A stretch of 64,000 bases of DNA from Selenobaculum gibii (GTDB taxonomy: Bacteria > Bacillota > Negativicutes > ICN-92133), in contig NZ_CP120678.1 of NCBI RefSeq assembly GCF_030273445.1, positions 211,501-275,500 on the forward strand, read 5' to 3'. The stretch's first letter is position 1, and each line of letters starts with the position of its first letter. The position numbers and the translations under genes are program-made. The notes beneath the pieces were generated by a model, which made no database searches, was not told the origin of the DNA, and was given only the letters and a program-made list of their open reading frames with translations. Positions 1 to 7,792 of the stretch are shown here, piece after piece.

Positions 1-522
1 GCTATGGATACAGAAAAGGTACGTGAAGAACTACATGATCTTAAGGCGCAGGTACGCAATTGCTTGACGGAAACGAGGAAGATCATTTTTGATTTACGCC
101 CGATGGGACTGGACGATTTAGGTTTGGTAGCAACGATTTTTCACTTTTTAGAAAAGTTTGAAGAACGCAATCATCTTATTGTTGATTTTAATGTGATTGG
201 AGAAGAGGTGCGCCTGGCAAGACATATTGAAATAGGTGTATTTCGTGTAGTTCAAGAGGGAATAAATAATATTCATAAACATGCACAAGTAGATCAAGCA
301 AAATTGGTGGTCGAATTTCATCATGAATATTTGTCTATTACTGTTGAGGATGAAGGGATTGGTTTCAATGAAGATGATGTTGATGTGCATGAAGGAGAAT
401 GCTATGGGTTGCTTGGTATGAAAGAGCGTATTTCTTTGCTGAAGGGCAGATTAACGATTATTTCAAAAGCATTTGAAGGAACAAAATTAAGAATTTTAAT
501 CCCGTTGGTGGACAAAGAATAG
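1..522 (+). CDS. DegS-like sensor histidine kinase, 3' part only
   Basis: The reading frame is open from the first base, so only the last ~173 residues are present. The visible part has the end of a HisKA_3 dimerisation helix (motif LRPMGLDDLGL) and a HATPase_c domain with an N-box (VVQEGINNIHKHA), a G1 box (DEGIGF) and a GLLGMKERI segment. This is the arrangement of DegS/NarX-family cytoplasmic kinases, which phosphorylate a LuxR-type response regulator. The phospho-accepting histidine normally lies about 40 residues before LRPM and is therefore outside the window. The next gene starts 16 bases after the stop, so the two may be co-transcribed. The family is well supported; the specific DegS identity is inferred. 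Confidence 0.85.
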   Translation, partial: AMDTEKVREELHDLKAQVRNCLTETRKIIFDLRPMGLDDLGLVATIFHFLEKFEERNHLIVDFNVIGEEVRLARHIEIGVFRVVQEGINNIHKHAQVDQAKLVVEFHHEYLSITVEDEGIGFNEDDVDVHEGECYGLLGMKERISLLKGRLTIISKAFEGTKLRILIPLVDKE

Positions 523-537
523 CAAAGGAGCTTGCTG

Positions 538-2004
538 GTGAACGAAAAGCAGAAAACAGTGCCGATACTTACGGCAATGAAACGATATGTAGAGGATGGT
601 GCAGTTGGATTTCATACGCCGGGGCATAAGCAGGGTAAAGGAATGGATGCGGAATTTTTTGATTTAGTTACGCCACTTGGATTAAAAACCGAAGTGTCTT
701 TAATGGAAGAGTTGGATGATTTACATGAACCGGCGATGTGTATTAAAGAAGCACAGGATTTAGCTGCTGAGCTTTATAACGCCGACTCCAGCTATTTTGT
801 CATCAATGGAACAACAGGCGCAATTCACGCGATGATTATGGCGGCAGTAAATCCGGGAGATAAAATTATTATTCCGCGAAATGCGCACCGGTCTGTGATT
901 GGTGGGGTCATTTTAAGCGGAGCAGAGCCGATTTTTGTTTTACCGGAAGTGGATATAGAGCTGGGAATTGCGATGGCAGTATCACCGGAGCAAATTGAGC
1001 AGGCGATAAAAGAACATCCTGATGCAAAAGCTGTATTAGTTGTGTATCCAACTTATTATGGTGTGGCTTCTGATATAGAGAAAATTGCTTCTATTGTACA
1101 TAAAAATAAAATGCTGCTACTTGTAGATGAAGCGCATGGACCTCATTTAAAATTTAGTAATTATTTGCCGATACAGGCAATAGATGCGGGAGCTGATATT
1201 GTTGCGCAGAGCACACATAAGATTTTAGGAGCTATGACACAATGCTCAATGCTTCATGCACGCCATCATCGTATTGATGTGCAAAAATTGAAGACGATGA
1301 TTAGTTTAGTTCAATCGACGAGCCCTAATTATTTACTTTTAGCATCTTTGGATGTAGCACGGCGGCAAATGGCGGTTGAAGGAAAAGCTTTATTAAAGCG
1401 AGCGGTTGATTTATCCATTTGGCTTAGAAATGAAATCAATAAAATTGAGGGACTTTATTGCTTTGGAGAAGAAAAACTAGGTGCGCAGGGCGCATATGCA
1501 CTTGATATTACGAAGCTGACTGTCACGGTTAAGGGACTCTATATGACAGGGGCAGAGGCTGAAAAAATTTTACGCTGCAAATATAAAATCCAAGTGGAAT
1601 TATCTGATTTATACAATATTTTATTTATTCTTTCCTATGCGGATGGGCAAAGAGAAGCAGAAACATTATTAGTGGCATTGCGTAAGCTGGCTGAAGAGGT
1701 AAAACAAAATTCTACCCCAATAAATGCTTTAGCCTGTGTGATTTATCCGTATAAAATTTTAACAAAACAATCACCTCGTCAAGCATTATTTGCAGTGAAG
1801 AGAGAAATGCAATTTCACGAATCAGCTGGATGTATTTGTGGGGAAATGATTACTTTTTATCCACCGGGTATTCCACTGATATGTCCAGGCGAAGTGATTA
1901 CGCAGGAGTTAATAGACTATTGTAAAATGATGCAGCAGAGTGGATTAAAGGTAGTGGGTCCTAATGATGCATCGCTTACGACAATTCAGGTTGTTGCTGA
2001 ATAA
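538..2004 (+). CDS. Orn/Lys/Arg decarboxylase family PLP enzyme (YaaO-like)
   Basis: A 488-residue fold-type I PLP enzyme of the Orn/Lys/Arg decarboxylase class. The N-terminus carries the family motif GFHTPGHKQG. The cofactor lysine is in STHKILGAMTQ (about residue 228), preceded by the DEAHGPH aspartate/histidine motif, and a C-terminal decarboxylase domain ends with PPGIPLICPGE. The GTG at 538 is chosen over the upstream TTG at 532 because AAAGGAG ends at 530, giving 7 bases of spacing; the TTG would sit on top of it. In B. subtilis the homologue yaaO also opens the block leading to yaaR and holB. Substrate (arginine, lysine or ornithine) cannot be told from sequence alone. Confidence 0.9.
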   Translation: MNEKQKTVPILTAMKRYVEDGAVGFHTPGHKQGKGMDAEFFDLVTPLGLKTEVSLMEELDDLHEPAMCIKEAQDLAAELYNADSSYFVINGTTGAIHAMIMAAVNPGDKIIIPRNAHRSVIGGVILSGAEPIFVLPEVDIELGIAMAVSPEQIEQAIKEHPDAKAVLVVYPTYYGVASDIEKIASIVHKNKMLLLVDEAHGPHLKFSNYLPIQAIDAGADIVAQSTHKILGAMTQCSMLHARHHRIDVQKLKTMISLVQSTSPNYLLLASLDVARRQMAVEGKALLKRAVDLSIWLRNEINKIEGLYCFGEEKLGAQGAYALDITKLTVTVKGLYMTGAEAEKILRCKYKIQVELSDLYNILFILSYADGQREAETLLVALRKLAEEVKQNSTPINALACVIYPYKILTKQSPRQALFAVKREMQFHESAGCICGEMITFYPPGIPLICPGEVITQELIDYCKMMQQSGLKVVGPNDASLTTIQVVAE

Positions 2005-2091
2005 TTTATCCGATGGCTAACGGATCTGATTTCAGTGGGAGTTAAAACACATACGGAAAGAGCATTGTTTATTTTTTAAGGTGGTGTGACG

Positions 2092-2688
2092 GTGGGAAAG
2101 ATATTTTGTTTGATGGGAAAAAGCAGTTCGGGAAAAGATACGATATTTAAAAAAATATTGAACGAATTGAATATGGAATTAAAACCTGTTGTCACGTATA
2201 CAACACGCCCTAAAAGAAATCATGAAGTTGAAGGAAAAGAATATTATTTTATCAATGAGGAAAGAGTGCAATCATATGAAAAGAGCGGATGTTTAATAGA
2301 GAAGCGCATTTACCATACGGTAGATGGAGACTGGATTTATTGTACAGTCGATGATGGGCAGTTTGATTTAAAAAAATATAGTTATCTCATGATAGGAACA
2401 CTAGAGGTATATCAAAGTCTTCAAGAATTCTTTGGGAAAAGAGCGATTGTTCCATTATATCTACATATAGATGATGGAGTTCGATTAGAGCGTGCATTAT
2501 CCCGTGAACGACAGCAGGAAAATCCAAATTATGAAGAGGTATGTCGACGTTTTTTAGCAGATAGTGCAGACTTTAGTAATGCAAAGCTTGTGAGATGTGG
2601 GATTGATGAACGTTTTGAAAACCATGATTTGAGAGAATGTATGAAGCGGATGAAAGCATTTATTTTAGAAGAGCTAAAAAGCAAATAG
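2092..2688 (+). CDS. Guanylate kinase-like NMP kinase
   Basis: A 198-residue protein with a P-loop at the N-terminus (GKSSSGKDT), a guanylate-kinase-like TTRPKR segment and a KEYYFI motif typical of the GMP-binding region. It would phosphorylate GMP or a related nucleotide with ATP. The B. subtilis block has tmk (thymidylate kinase) near this position; here a guanylate-kinase-type protein sits instead and no tmk is seen. GTG 2092 is preferred over GTG 2086 because AGGTGG ends at 2084, leaving 7 bases. The protein lacks the usual well-conserved middle of housekeeping Gmk, so a paralogue with a different substrate is possible. A terminator follows directly. Confidence 0.75.
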   Translation: MGKIFCLMGKSSSGKDTIFKKILNELNMELKPVVTYTTRPKRNHEVEGKEYYFINEERVQSYEKSGCLIEKRIYHTVDGDWIYCTVDDGQFDLKKYSYLMIGTLEVYQSLQEFFGKRAIVPLYLHIDDGVRLERALSRERQQENPNYEEVCRRFLADSADFSNAKLVRCGIDERFENHDLRECMKRMKAFILEELKSK

Positions 2689-2699
2689 TTCACTTGAGT

Positions 2700-2730
2700 A
2701 AAAGATGCAATTTGATTGCATCTTTTTTAT
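2700..2730 (+). terminator. Intrinsic terminator after the guanylate kinase-like gene
   Basis: A 10-bp perfect hairpin (AAAGATGCAA, 5-nt loop, TTGCATCTTT) runs into a T tract. It closes the yaaO-kinase unit; a separate promoter for yaaR lies 100 bases further on. Confidence 0.9.
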
Positions 2731-2830
2731 CTATTAGGATGCAGATGGGAGAAAAAATGTTCTGCATTAAATTTTGTATTATATAAAAGGATTTTTTAGG
2801 AAAAGAGAATAGGTTAGGTAATAAGATTGA

Positions 2831-2859
2831 TTGCTTATTTTAAATAAAGGAATTATAAT
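2831..2859 (+). promoter_or_regulatory. Sigma-A promoter for yaaR-holB-yaaT
   Basis: TTGCTT, a 17-base spacer and a perfect TATAAT lie 45 bases before the yaaR start, after the preceding terminator. The interval 2731-2903 is otherwise AT-rich with nothing else recognised. Confidence 0.7.
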
Positions 2860-2903
2860 TTAAAGTAGGTATATCTATCAAAGTTTCTGGAAGGTGGATT
2901 AGA

Positions 2904-3350
2904 ATGAAAGTTGGTAATATGGGGGCGCGAAGTTCATTTCCTGTTGGTGAACATGATGCGAACTCTAAGATAGGGAAAAAAACGAGTCCATTTTCATCTG
3001 AACTTACGCATAGCCAAGATGAGATCTCTTTAGAGCGTTTGAATGAACTGCTTGAAAAGATCGATAAGCAAGGAGCTAAACTGACGCAAACACCGACTTA
3101 TTCGGAATTAAAATCATATCGTGATTTAGTAAAAACTTTTGTTGGCGAAGCTGTATCGAGAATGTATACGATTAATTCGCAGACTGGATGGGATAGGCAA
3201 GGCAGACAAAAGGTGTATACGACGATAAAAAAAGTAGATTCTGTTTTAGAGAGTATGACAGAGGATATTCGGACTGGACAAGCTACAAATTTATCTATCG
3301 TAGCTAAGCAAGATGCAATTCGTGGTATGCTTGTCGATTTATATATGTGA
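2904..3350 (+). CDS. yaaR: YaaR family protein (DUF327)
   Basis: A 148-residue soluble, helix-rich protein matching YaaR/DUF327 in length, position and the C-terminal region (YRDLVKTFVGEAV followed by the KVYTTIKKVDSVL segment). Its biochemical role is not established. In B. subtilis yaaR also lies immediately before holB. The ATG is preceded by GGAAGGTGG with suitable spacing, and its stop codon overlaps possible holB starts, so the two are likely translationally coupled. It is the first gene after the 2831 promoter and probably heads a yaaR-holB-yaaT-trmN operon. Confidence 0.85.
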   Translation: MKVGNMGARSSFPVGEHDANSKIGKKTSPFSSELTHSQDEISLERLNELLEKIDKQGAKLTQTPTYSELKSYRDLVKTFVGEAVSRMYTINSQTGWDRQGRQKVYTTIKKVDSVLESMTEDIRTGQATNLSIVAKQDAIRGMLVDLYM

Positions 3351-3361
3351 TGGTGCTGAAA

Positions 3362-4330
3362 ATGAATTGGCATGATGTAATCGGGCACGAAGATGTAATT
3401 GCTGAGTTAAAAACGATAATGAAGCAGGGGCGAATGCCTCACGCAGTTTTATTCATTGGGTCGGAGGGAATTGGAAAACAATTGGTTGCGAGAATTATGG
3501 CGGCGTCACTTTTTTGTGAAAAGCAAAATGGAACCCCTTGCGGAGAATGCTTTTCTTGTCGGCAGTTTTTCAGCAATCAACATCCGGACTTTTTCTCTTT
3601 ATCCCCAGAGGGCAATAGTATAAAAATTGAGCAAATTCGTCAGTTGCAAGGTGAAATTTCTTTAAGTCCGTATTTAGCTGATAAACGGATTGTCATTATT
3701 GATAAAGCAGAATTAATGACGGTGCAGTCAGCGAATAGTTTATTAAAGACGTTGGAAGAACCGCAAGGTGATGTTATTTTCATTCTACTTGCACATAGTC
3801 GTCAGAGCTTGTTGGATACGATTTTATCCAGATGTCAAGTATTTAATTTTCAGCCATTAAAAGTTTCTGTATTAGCACAAGCTTTATTGTCTAAAGGCAT
3901 TGATAAGGATAAAGTAGATATTCTCGCCCGATTATCAGATGGGAGCATAGGAAAAGCATTAGAACTTTGGGAAAAAAATGGACTGCAGCTTCGTAAGCAG
4001 GCTATAGAAGTTCTTGATTGTATAGATCTGGATGATATTTGGCGAGTGAGTACGGCTTTAAGTGAATTGGAGCGCAATCGCTTATTAGAGGTGTTAGAAT
4101 ATCTCAGTATGTTATGGCGTGATATGCTGGTATTGCATGAAGAGTGTAATGGTGAATTAATATATAACATAGATATGAAAGAAATCTTAAATAATAAAAG
4201 TGATGCATGGTCAACAAGACGGCTTTTGGCGGCGTTGCAACTACTTAGTAAAGTGCGTATGTCATTAAAGTCGAATGCAAATGCTAGACTTGCAATGGAA
4301 TCATTTCTATTAAAATTAAGAGATTTATAA
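3362..4330 (+). CDS. holB: DNA polymerase III subunit delta'
   Basis: Clamp-loader subunit delta', an AAA+ protein that with gamma/tau and delta opens the sliding clamp. Visible are the start motif WHDVIGHEDV, a P-loop-like GSEGIGK, a four-cysteine zinc module (CEKQNGTPCGECFSC), the HPDF motif and an NSLLKTLEEP sensor region. At 322 residues it has the normal length. ATG 3362 is chosen because family members begin at this motif; in-frame starts at 3347, 3350 and 3353 overlap the yaaR stop and cannot be excluded. It is flanked by yaaR and yaaT as in Bacillus. Confidence 0.93.
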   Translation: MNWHDVIGHEDVIAELKTIMKQGRMPHAVLFIGSEGIGKQLVARIMAASLFCEKQNGTPCGECFSCRQFFSNQHPDFFSLSPEGNSIKIEQIRQLQGEISLSPYLADKRIVIIDKAELMTVQSANSLLKTLEEPQGDVIFILLAHSRQSLLDTILSRCQVFNFQPLKVSVLAQALLSKGIDKDKVDILARLSDGSIGKALELWEKNGLQLRKQAIEVLDCIDLDDIWRVSTALSELERNRLLEVLEYLSMLWRDMLVLHEECNGELIYNIDMKEILNNKSDAWSTRRLLAALQLLSKVRMSLKSNANARLAMESFLLKLRDL

Positions 4331-4341
4331 GGAGGCTGCAT

Positions 4342-5151
4342 GTGCAAACGGTAGTTGGTGTACGCTTTAAAAAAGCGGGTAAAATATATTATTTTGATCC
4401 TGGTGAGCTAAACATTTTAGAAATGGACGATGTCATCGTTGAAACTGCACGCGGAGTGGAATATGGTCAAGTTGTTATCGGACCGCGTGAGGTGGAAGAA
4501 GACCAATTGGTTTTACCATTAAAAACAGTACAACGAAAAGCTACAGAGGCTGACTTGGCAAAAGTAGAAGAAAACAGGCGCAAGGAAAAAGAGGGCTTTG
4601 CAATTTGTGAAAAGAAAATTGCTGCTCATAATTTGCCAATGAAATTAATTGATGTAGAGTATACGTTTGATGTAAACAAAATTATTTTCTATTTTACTGC
4701 TGATGGAAGAATTGACTTTAGAGATCTTGTTAAGGATTTAGCAGCAGTGTTTAGAACGAGAATTGAACTCAGACAAATTGGCGTTCGTGATGAAGCAAAA
4801 TTGATGGGCGGTATTGGCTGTTGTGGTCGTCCGCTTTGTTGTGCTACGTTTCTTGGAGATTTTGAACCAGTATCTATTCGAATGGCAAAAGAGCAGAATT
4901 TATCGTTAAACCCGACAAAAATTTCAGGTATTTGTGGCCGTCTGATGTGCTGCTTGAAATATGAAAATGATTGTTATTGTTCATGTTCTTGCAAAAAAAT
5001 TGTTGCGCCGAAACAAGGTAGTAGAGTCATTACGATAGATGGTGAAGGTAAAGTAATTTCTGTGAACAATCAACGAAAAACAGCGACGATTTTACTTGAT
5101 GATAATAAAACAATTGTAACTTCGTGGGAAGATGTCGTTGAAAAGGACTGA
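4342..5151 (+). CDS. yaaT: PSP1 domain protein YaaT (RicT)
   Basis: A 269-residue PSP1-domain protein rich in cysteines: GGIGCCGRPLCC, then ICGRLMCCLKYEND followed by CYCSCSC. In B. subtilis YaaT/RicT works with YlbF and YmcA in a complex bearing Fe-S clusters that affects RNase Y, and through this sporulation and competence. The cysteine pattern fits that role. The GTG start is supported by GGAGG with 6-base spacing; an out-of-frame ATG overlaps it. Its 3' end overlaps the next gene by 20 bases, so they are coupled. YabA, which follows yaaT in B. subtilis, is absent here. Confidence 0.92.
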   Translation: MQTVVGVRFKKAGKIYYFDPGELNILEMDDVIVETARGVEYGQVVIGPREVEEDQLVLPLKTVQRKATEADLAKVEENRRKEKEGFAICEKKIAAHNLPMKLIDVEYTFDVNKIIFYFTADGRIDFRDLVKDLAAVFRTRIELRQIGVRDEAKLMGGIGCCGRPLCCATFLGDFEPVSIRMAKEQNLSLNPTKISGICGRLMCCLKYENDCYCSCSCKKIVAPKQGSRVITIDGEGKVISVNNQRKTATILLDDNKTIVTSWEDVVEKD

Positions 5152-5881
5152 TTTTCTGTTAGCAGATGGCGAACGCTTAGATGATTTGCAAATTGATGGG
5201 TTAAAGGTAATTCAACATAAAGATCAATTTCGTTTCTCTGTAGATGCAGTATTATTATCACATTTTGCGCACTTGAAGAAAAAGTCACGTGTACTAGACT
5301 TAGGGACGGGTACAGGCGTTATTCCGCTACTATTAACAACACGTGGTGCAGACAATATTACGGGAATAGAAATTAACGCTGTGATGGCTGATTTAGCCAA
5401 GCGTAGCGTTAAATACAATCAATTGGAAGACAAAATTAAAATTGTGCAGTGGGATTTACGTGAAATTCGAAATTTGTTTCAAGCCAGCATATTTGATTTA
5501 GTTGTGGCAAATCCACCGTATCGTCCCGTTAAGCAGGGGAAAATCAGTGAACTTGATGCGGTTGCTATAGCACGTCATGAGGTGTCTGCAACGCTTGAAG
5601 ATGTAGTAATGACTGCGAGATATTTATTAAATATGCGTGGTCGCTTTGCAATGGTTCATTTACCGGAACGTTTAGCTGAGATTATTGTCGTAATGCATTC
5701 GGTGGGGATTGAGCCTAAACGTTTACAATTTGTGCATAGCAAAATGGGGAAGATGCCTGTTTTGGTTCTCATCGAGGGAGTTGTTGGTGCTAGGTCTGGA
5801 CTAATAGTAGAAAAACCGTTTACGATTTATAATGAAGATGGTTCTTATCATAAAGACATTATGGAATATTACGCGAGATAA
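5132..5881 (+). CDS. tRNA1(Val) adenine-N6 methyltransferase family (YabB-like)
   Basis: A 249-residue class I SAM methyltransferase. The SAM-binding motif is VLDLGTGTGVIPLLL, the acidic end of strand beta2 is GIEIN, and the catalytic N6-adenine motif is NPPY, which together define the TrmN6/YfiC-YabB group that methylates A37 of tRNA1(Val) in E. coli. The N-terminal DGLKVIQHKDQFRFSVDAVLL is also typical. The ATG overlaps the last 20 bases of yaaT in another frame. B. subtilis yabB has the same position before rsmI. The exact tRNA target in this organism is unknown. Confidence 0.88.
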   Translation: MSLKRTDFLLADGERLDDLQIDGLKVIQHKDQFRFSVDAVLLSHFAHLKKKSRVLDLGTGTGVIPLLLTTRGADNITGIEINAVMADLAKRSVKYNQLEDKIKIVQWDLREIRNLFQASIFDLVVANPPYRPVKQGKISELDAVAIARHEVSATLEDVVMTARYLLNMRGRFAMVHLPERLAEIIVVMHSVGIEPKRLQFVHSKMGKMPVLVLIEGVVGARSGLIVEKPFTIYNEDGSYHKDIMEYYAR

Positions 5882-5964
5882 TTTACAAATAAAAATGGAC
5901 ATACTATAATGAAGATGCAAGTATGCTTTGTCTTGCGAAGATGGTATGTTAAACATTAAAAGAC

Positions 5965-6006
5965 AAAGAGAATGTCAGCGTTTGATTTTGCGACATTCTC
6001 TTTTTG
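5965..6006 (+). terminator. Intrinsic terminator after the YabB-like gene
   Basis: AAAGAGAATGTC pairs with GACATTCTCTTT around a short GCG-containing loop, followed by a run of T. It ends the yaaR-holB-yaaT-trmN unit; rsmI starts 40 bases later. Confidence 0.9.
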
Positions 6007-6045
6007 TATTGCAAATATATTTTGATTAGAAAATAGGAGAGTCAA

Positions 6046-6882
6046 ATGGCTGGAATTTTATACTTATGTGCTACCCCGATAGGTAATTTAGAAGATATGA
6101 CGTTTCGAGCAGTTAGAGTATTAGGGGAAGTGGACTTTATTGCTGCGGAGGATACGCGTCATACGAGAAAGTTATTAACACATTTTGATTTGCATACACC
6201 GCTAATTAGTTATCATGAGCATAATAAATTCGAACGAGGACCGGAATTAATTTCAATGCTCCTGGAGGGGAAAAATATCGCGGTGGTAAGTGATGCTGGA
6301 TTACCGGGGATTGCAGATCCAGGCAGTCACTTAGCACAGCTTGCAATTGAAGAGGGCATTATTGTAATGCCGCTCCCGGGAGCAAATGCAGCATTGTCCG
6401 GACTTATTTGTTCTGGGCTTGATACGACAAGTTTTTTATTCGTTGGTTTTTTACCGAAGACGAGTAGAAAGCGGCGGGAAGTATTAGAGTCTATTGTATC
6501 ATCAAAAGCAACATTGTTATTTTATGAATCACCACATCGATTAAAAGATACGCTAAAAGAATGTATTACTGTTTTAGGAGAGCGAAAAGCGGTTGCATGT
6601 CGGGAATTGACGAAGAAATTTGAGGAATTCGTGCGAGGAACACTTTCTTCTTTACAAGAACATTTTCAAAATAATCAGCCTCGCGGTGAATTTACTTTAA
6701 TTATTGAGGGCAATACTAAAGACGAAGAAGATTTTGAACAATTAACCGGAGAGATTTCCTTACAGGATGCTGTAGAGCAATTAATAAAACAAGGTGTAGA
6801 TAAGAAAACGGCGATGAAAGAGGTGGCAGTAAAGTATAAAGTTTCAAAGCGGGATGTATATCAGGCTTTATTGGGAAAATAA
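6046..6882 (+). CDS. rsmI: 16S rRNA (cytidine1402-2'-O) methyltransferase
   Basis: A 278-residue tetrapyrrole-methylase-fold SAM enzyme that 2'-O-methylates C1402 in 16S rRNA. Seen are LYLCATPIGNLEDMTFRA, AEDTRHTRKLL, SDAGLPGIADPG and PLPGANAALSGL, the standard RsmI signatures, plus FYESPHRL and a C-terminal extension ending KVSKRDVYQALL. Length matches the family. The ATG has AGGAG upstream. It sits between the YabB-like gene and abrB exactly as in Bacillus (where it is yabC), although the small gene yazA is missing. Confidence 0.97.
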   Translation: MAGILYLCATPIGNLEDMTFRAVRVLGEVDFIAAEDTRHTRKLLTHFDLHTPLISYHEHNKFERGPELISMLLEGKNIAVVSDAGLPGIADPGSHLAQLAIEEGIIVMPLPGANAALSGLICSGLDTTSFLFVGFLPKTSRKRREVLESIVSSKATLLFYESPHRLKDTLKECITVLGERKAVACRELTKKFEEFVRGTLSSLQEHFQNNQPRGEFTLIIEGNTKDEEDFEQLTGEISLQDAVEQLIKQGVDKKTAMKEVAVKYKVSKRDVYQALLGK

Positions 6883-6934
6883 AAAAGTACCCTGAAAATT
6901 GGCGGGTATAAGCCAATCTTTCGGGTACTTTTTG
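6881..6934. terminator. Bidirectional terminator between rsmI and abrB
   Basis: An outer stem (AAAAAGTACCC with GGGTACTTTTT) encloses an inner ATTGGC/GCCAAT stem. A-rich and T-rich flanks on both sides allow it to serve convergent rsmI and abrB. Confidence 0.88.
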
Positions 6935-6952
6935 AAATATGTAGTGGGGGAA

Positions 6953-7210
6953 TTACATGGAAGGTTGAGCCATTGCTTCTAAGCACTCAGAGCAAATGTT
7001 TTTTCCTTTGAATTTTGTAACTTTATCTGCATTACCACAGAAAACACATGCGCAAGATGGTTCATATTTGCGAAGTATAATGCGGTCTTGATCTACATAA
7101 ATTTCTAAAGCGTCTTTTTCTTCAATAGCAAGTGTACGGCGTAACTCGATAGGAATAACCACTCTTCCAAGTTCGTCTACTTTACGTACAATACCAGTTG
7201 ATTTCATCAT
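6953..7210 (-). CDS. abrB: AbrB/SpoVT family transition-state regulator
   Basis: An 85-residue protein with the AbrB swapped-hairpin DNA-binding domain (STGIVRKVDELGRVVIPIELRR, split here as STGIVRKVDELG and RVVIPIELRR). The C-terminus has two CxxC pairs (CVFC and CSEC) about 17 residues apart that could bind zinc, a form common in Clostridia-type AbrB. AbrB represses stationary-phase genes during growth. Two tandem in-frame ATGs occur; the first is chosen, 5-6 bases after GGAGAG. Its promoter carries a Spo0A-type box just downstream of the predicted start site, consistent with the Spo0A-to-AbrB switch. Confidence 0.93.
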   Translation of the reverse strand: MMKSTGIVRKVDELGRVVIPIELRRTLAIEEKDALEIYVDQDRIILRKYEPSCACVFCGNADKVTKFKGKNICSECLEAMAQPSM

Positions 7211-7237
7211 ATATTCTCTCCTTTACATTCAACAACA

Positions 7238-7244
7238 TTCGACA
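7238..7244 (-). promoter_or_regulatory. Candidate Spo0A box in the abrB leader
   Basis: TGTCGAA on the minus strand matches the Spo0A 0A-box consensus. It lies about 10 bases past the expected abrB transcription start, where B. subtilis Spo0A~P also represses abrB. A single 7-mer is common by chance; position is the main argument. Confidence 0.55.
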
Positions 7245-7260
7245 ATTTCTGTCTAAATAA

Positions 7261-7289
7261 ATAGTACCAGACATTACATTTGTTGTCAA
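7261..7289 (-). promoter_or_regulatory. Sigma-A promoter of abrB
   Basis: Read on the minus strand: TTGACA, exactly 17 bases, then TACTAT, about 50 bases before the abrB start codon. Confidence 0.82.
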
Positions 7290-7381
7290 CCCTGTTTTTC
7301 CCAAAAAAAACAAATAAATTCTCTATTTTCTTATTTATAGGGGAAATATTTGTAAATTAACGACATTAATATGTAGAATTT

Positions 7382-7388
7382 TGTCGAA
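7382..7388 (+). promoter_or_regulatory. Second Spo0A-box-like heptamer upstream of abrB
   Basis: TGTCGAA on the plus strand, inside TTGTCGAAA, about 95 bases upstream of the abrB -35 element. It could act on abrB or on the metG-direction promoter, or be chance. Confidence 0.35.
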
Positions 7389-7444
7389 AGTGTAATTAAT
7401 TTCAGATAAATGTATTATAATTACTCGAAAAGAATGAATCTGAA

Positions 7445-7474
7445 TTGCCAGTCGGAAAAATTTTTGGCTATAAT
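7445..7474 (+). promoter_or_regulatory. Candidate sigma-A promoter upstream of metG
   Basis: TTGCCA, 18 bases, perfect TATAAT. It would start a transcript near 7481 that meets a terminator-like hairpin within about 70 bases. Confidence 0.6.
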
Positions 7475-7480
7475 TTAAGC

Positions 7481-7555
7481 GGAAAAACGACTTTCTTCTC
7501 CAAACATAAAAACATAATTTAATAGAGTAAGACTTGATTAAATTATGTTTTTATT
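7481..7555 (+). ncRNA. Possible short RNA or attenuated leader
   Basis: Between the promoter at 7445 and a long hairpin (ACATAATTTAAT with ATTAAATTATGT, 13-nt loop, then T-rich) there is room for a ~70-base RNA. It carries no plausible ORF. Beyond it, 7556-7792 holds short inverted repeats and a weak promoter-like TTCGTC/TAAAAT pair (7733-7762) before metG. No T-box motif (TGGNACCGCG) is present. Whether this is an independent RNA or the metG leader is unknown. Confidence 0.35.
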
Positions 7556-7792
7556 CTATTGGGAATTTAGTCGCCCTCATCTAGGAGATTAGCCTGGAGG
7601 TATAATTCCTAATTATAGAAGGTAGGAGTCTAGAACGAGTTAGTTATCGAATAAATATGGAAATTTTGTAAATTTTGTATAGTTATGGTAGGAATAAAAT
7701 GAATAAAAATTTTAATAAATTTTTTAAAAAAATTCGTCATTTTAATTCCGACATGATAAAATGAATAGTGCGATGAAAGGGGTTTAACATTT

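Noticed and set aside
7556-7792. T-box or SAM riboswitch upstream of metG
   Set aside because: Neither the TGGNACCGCG T-box motif nor S-box core sequences are present.
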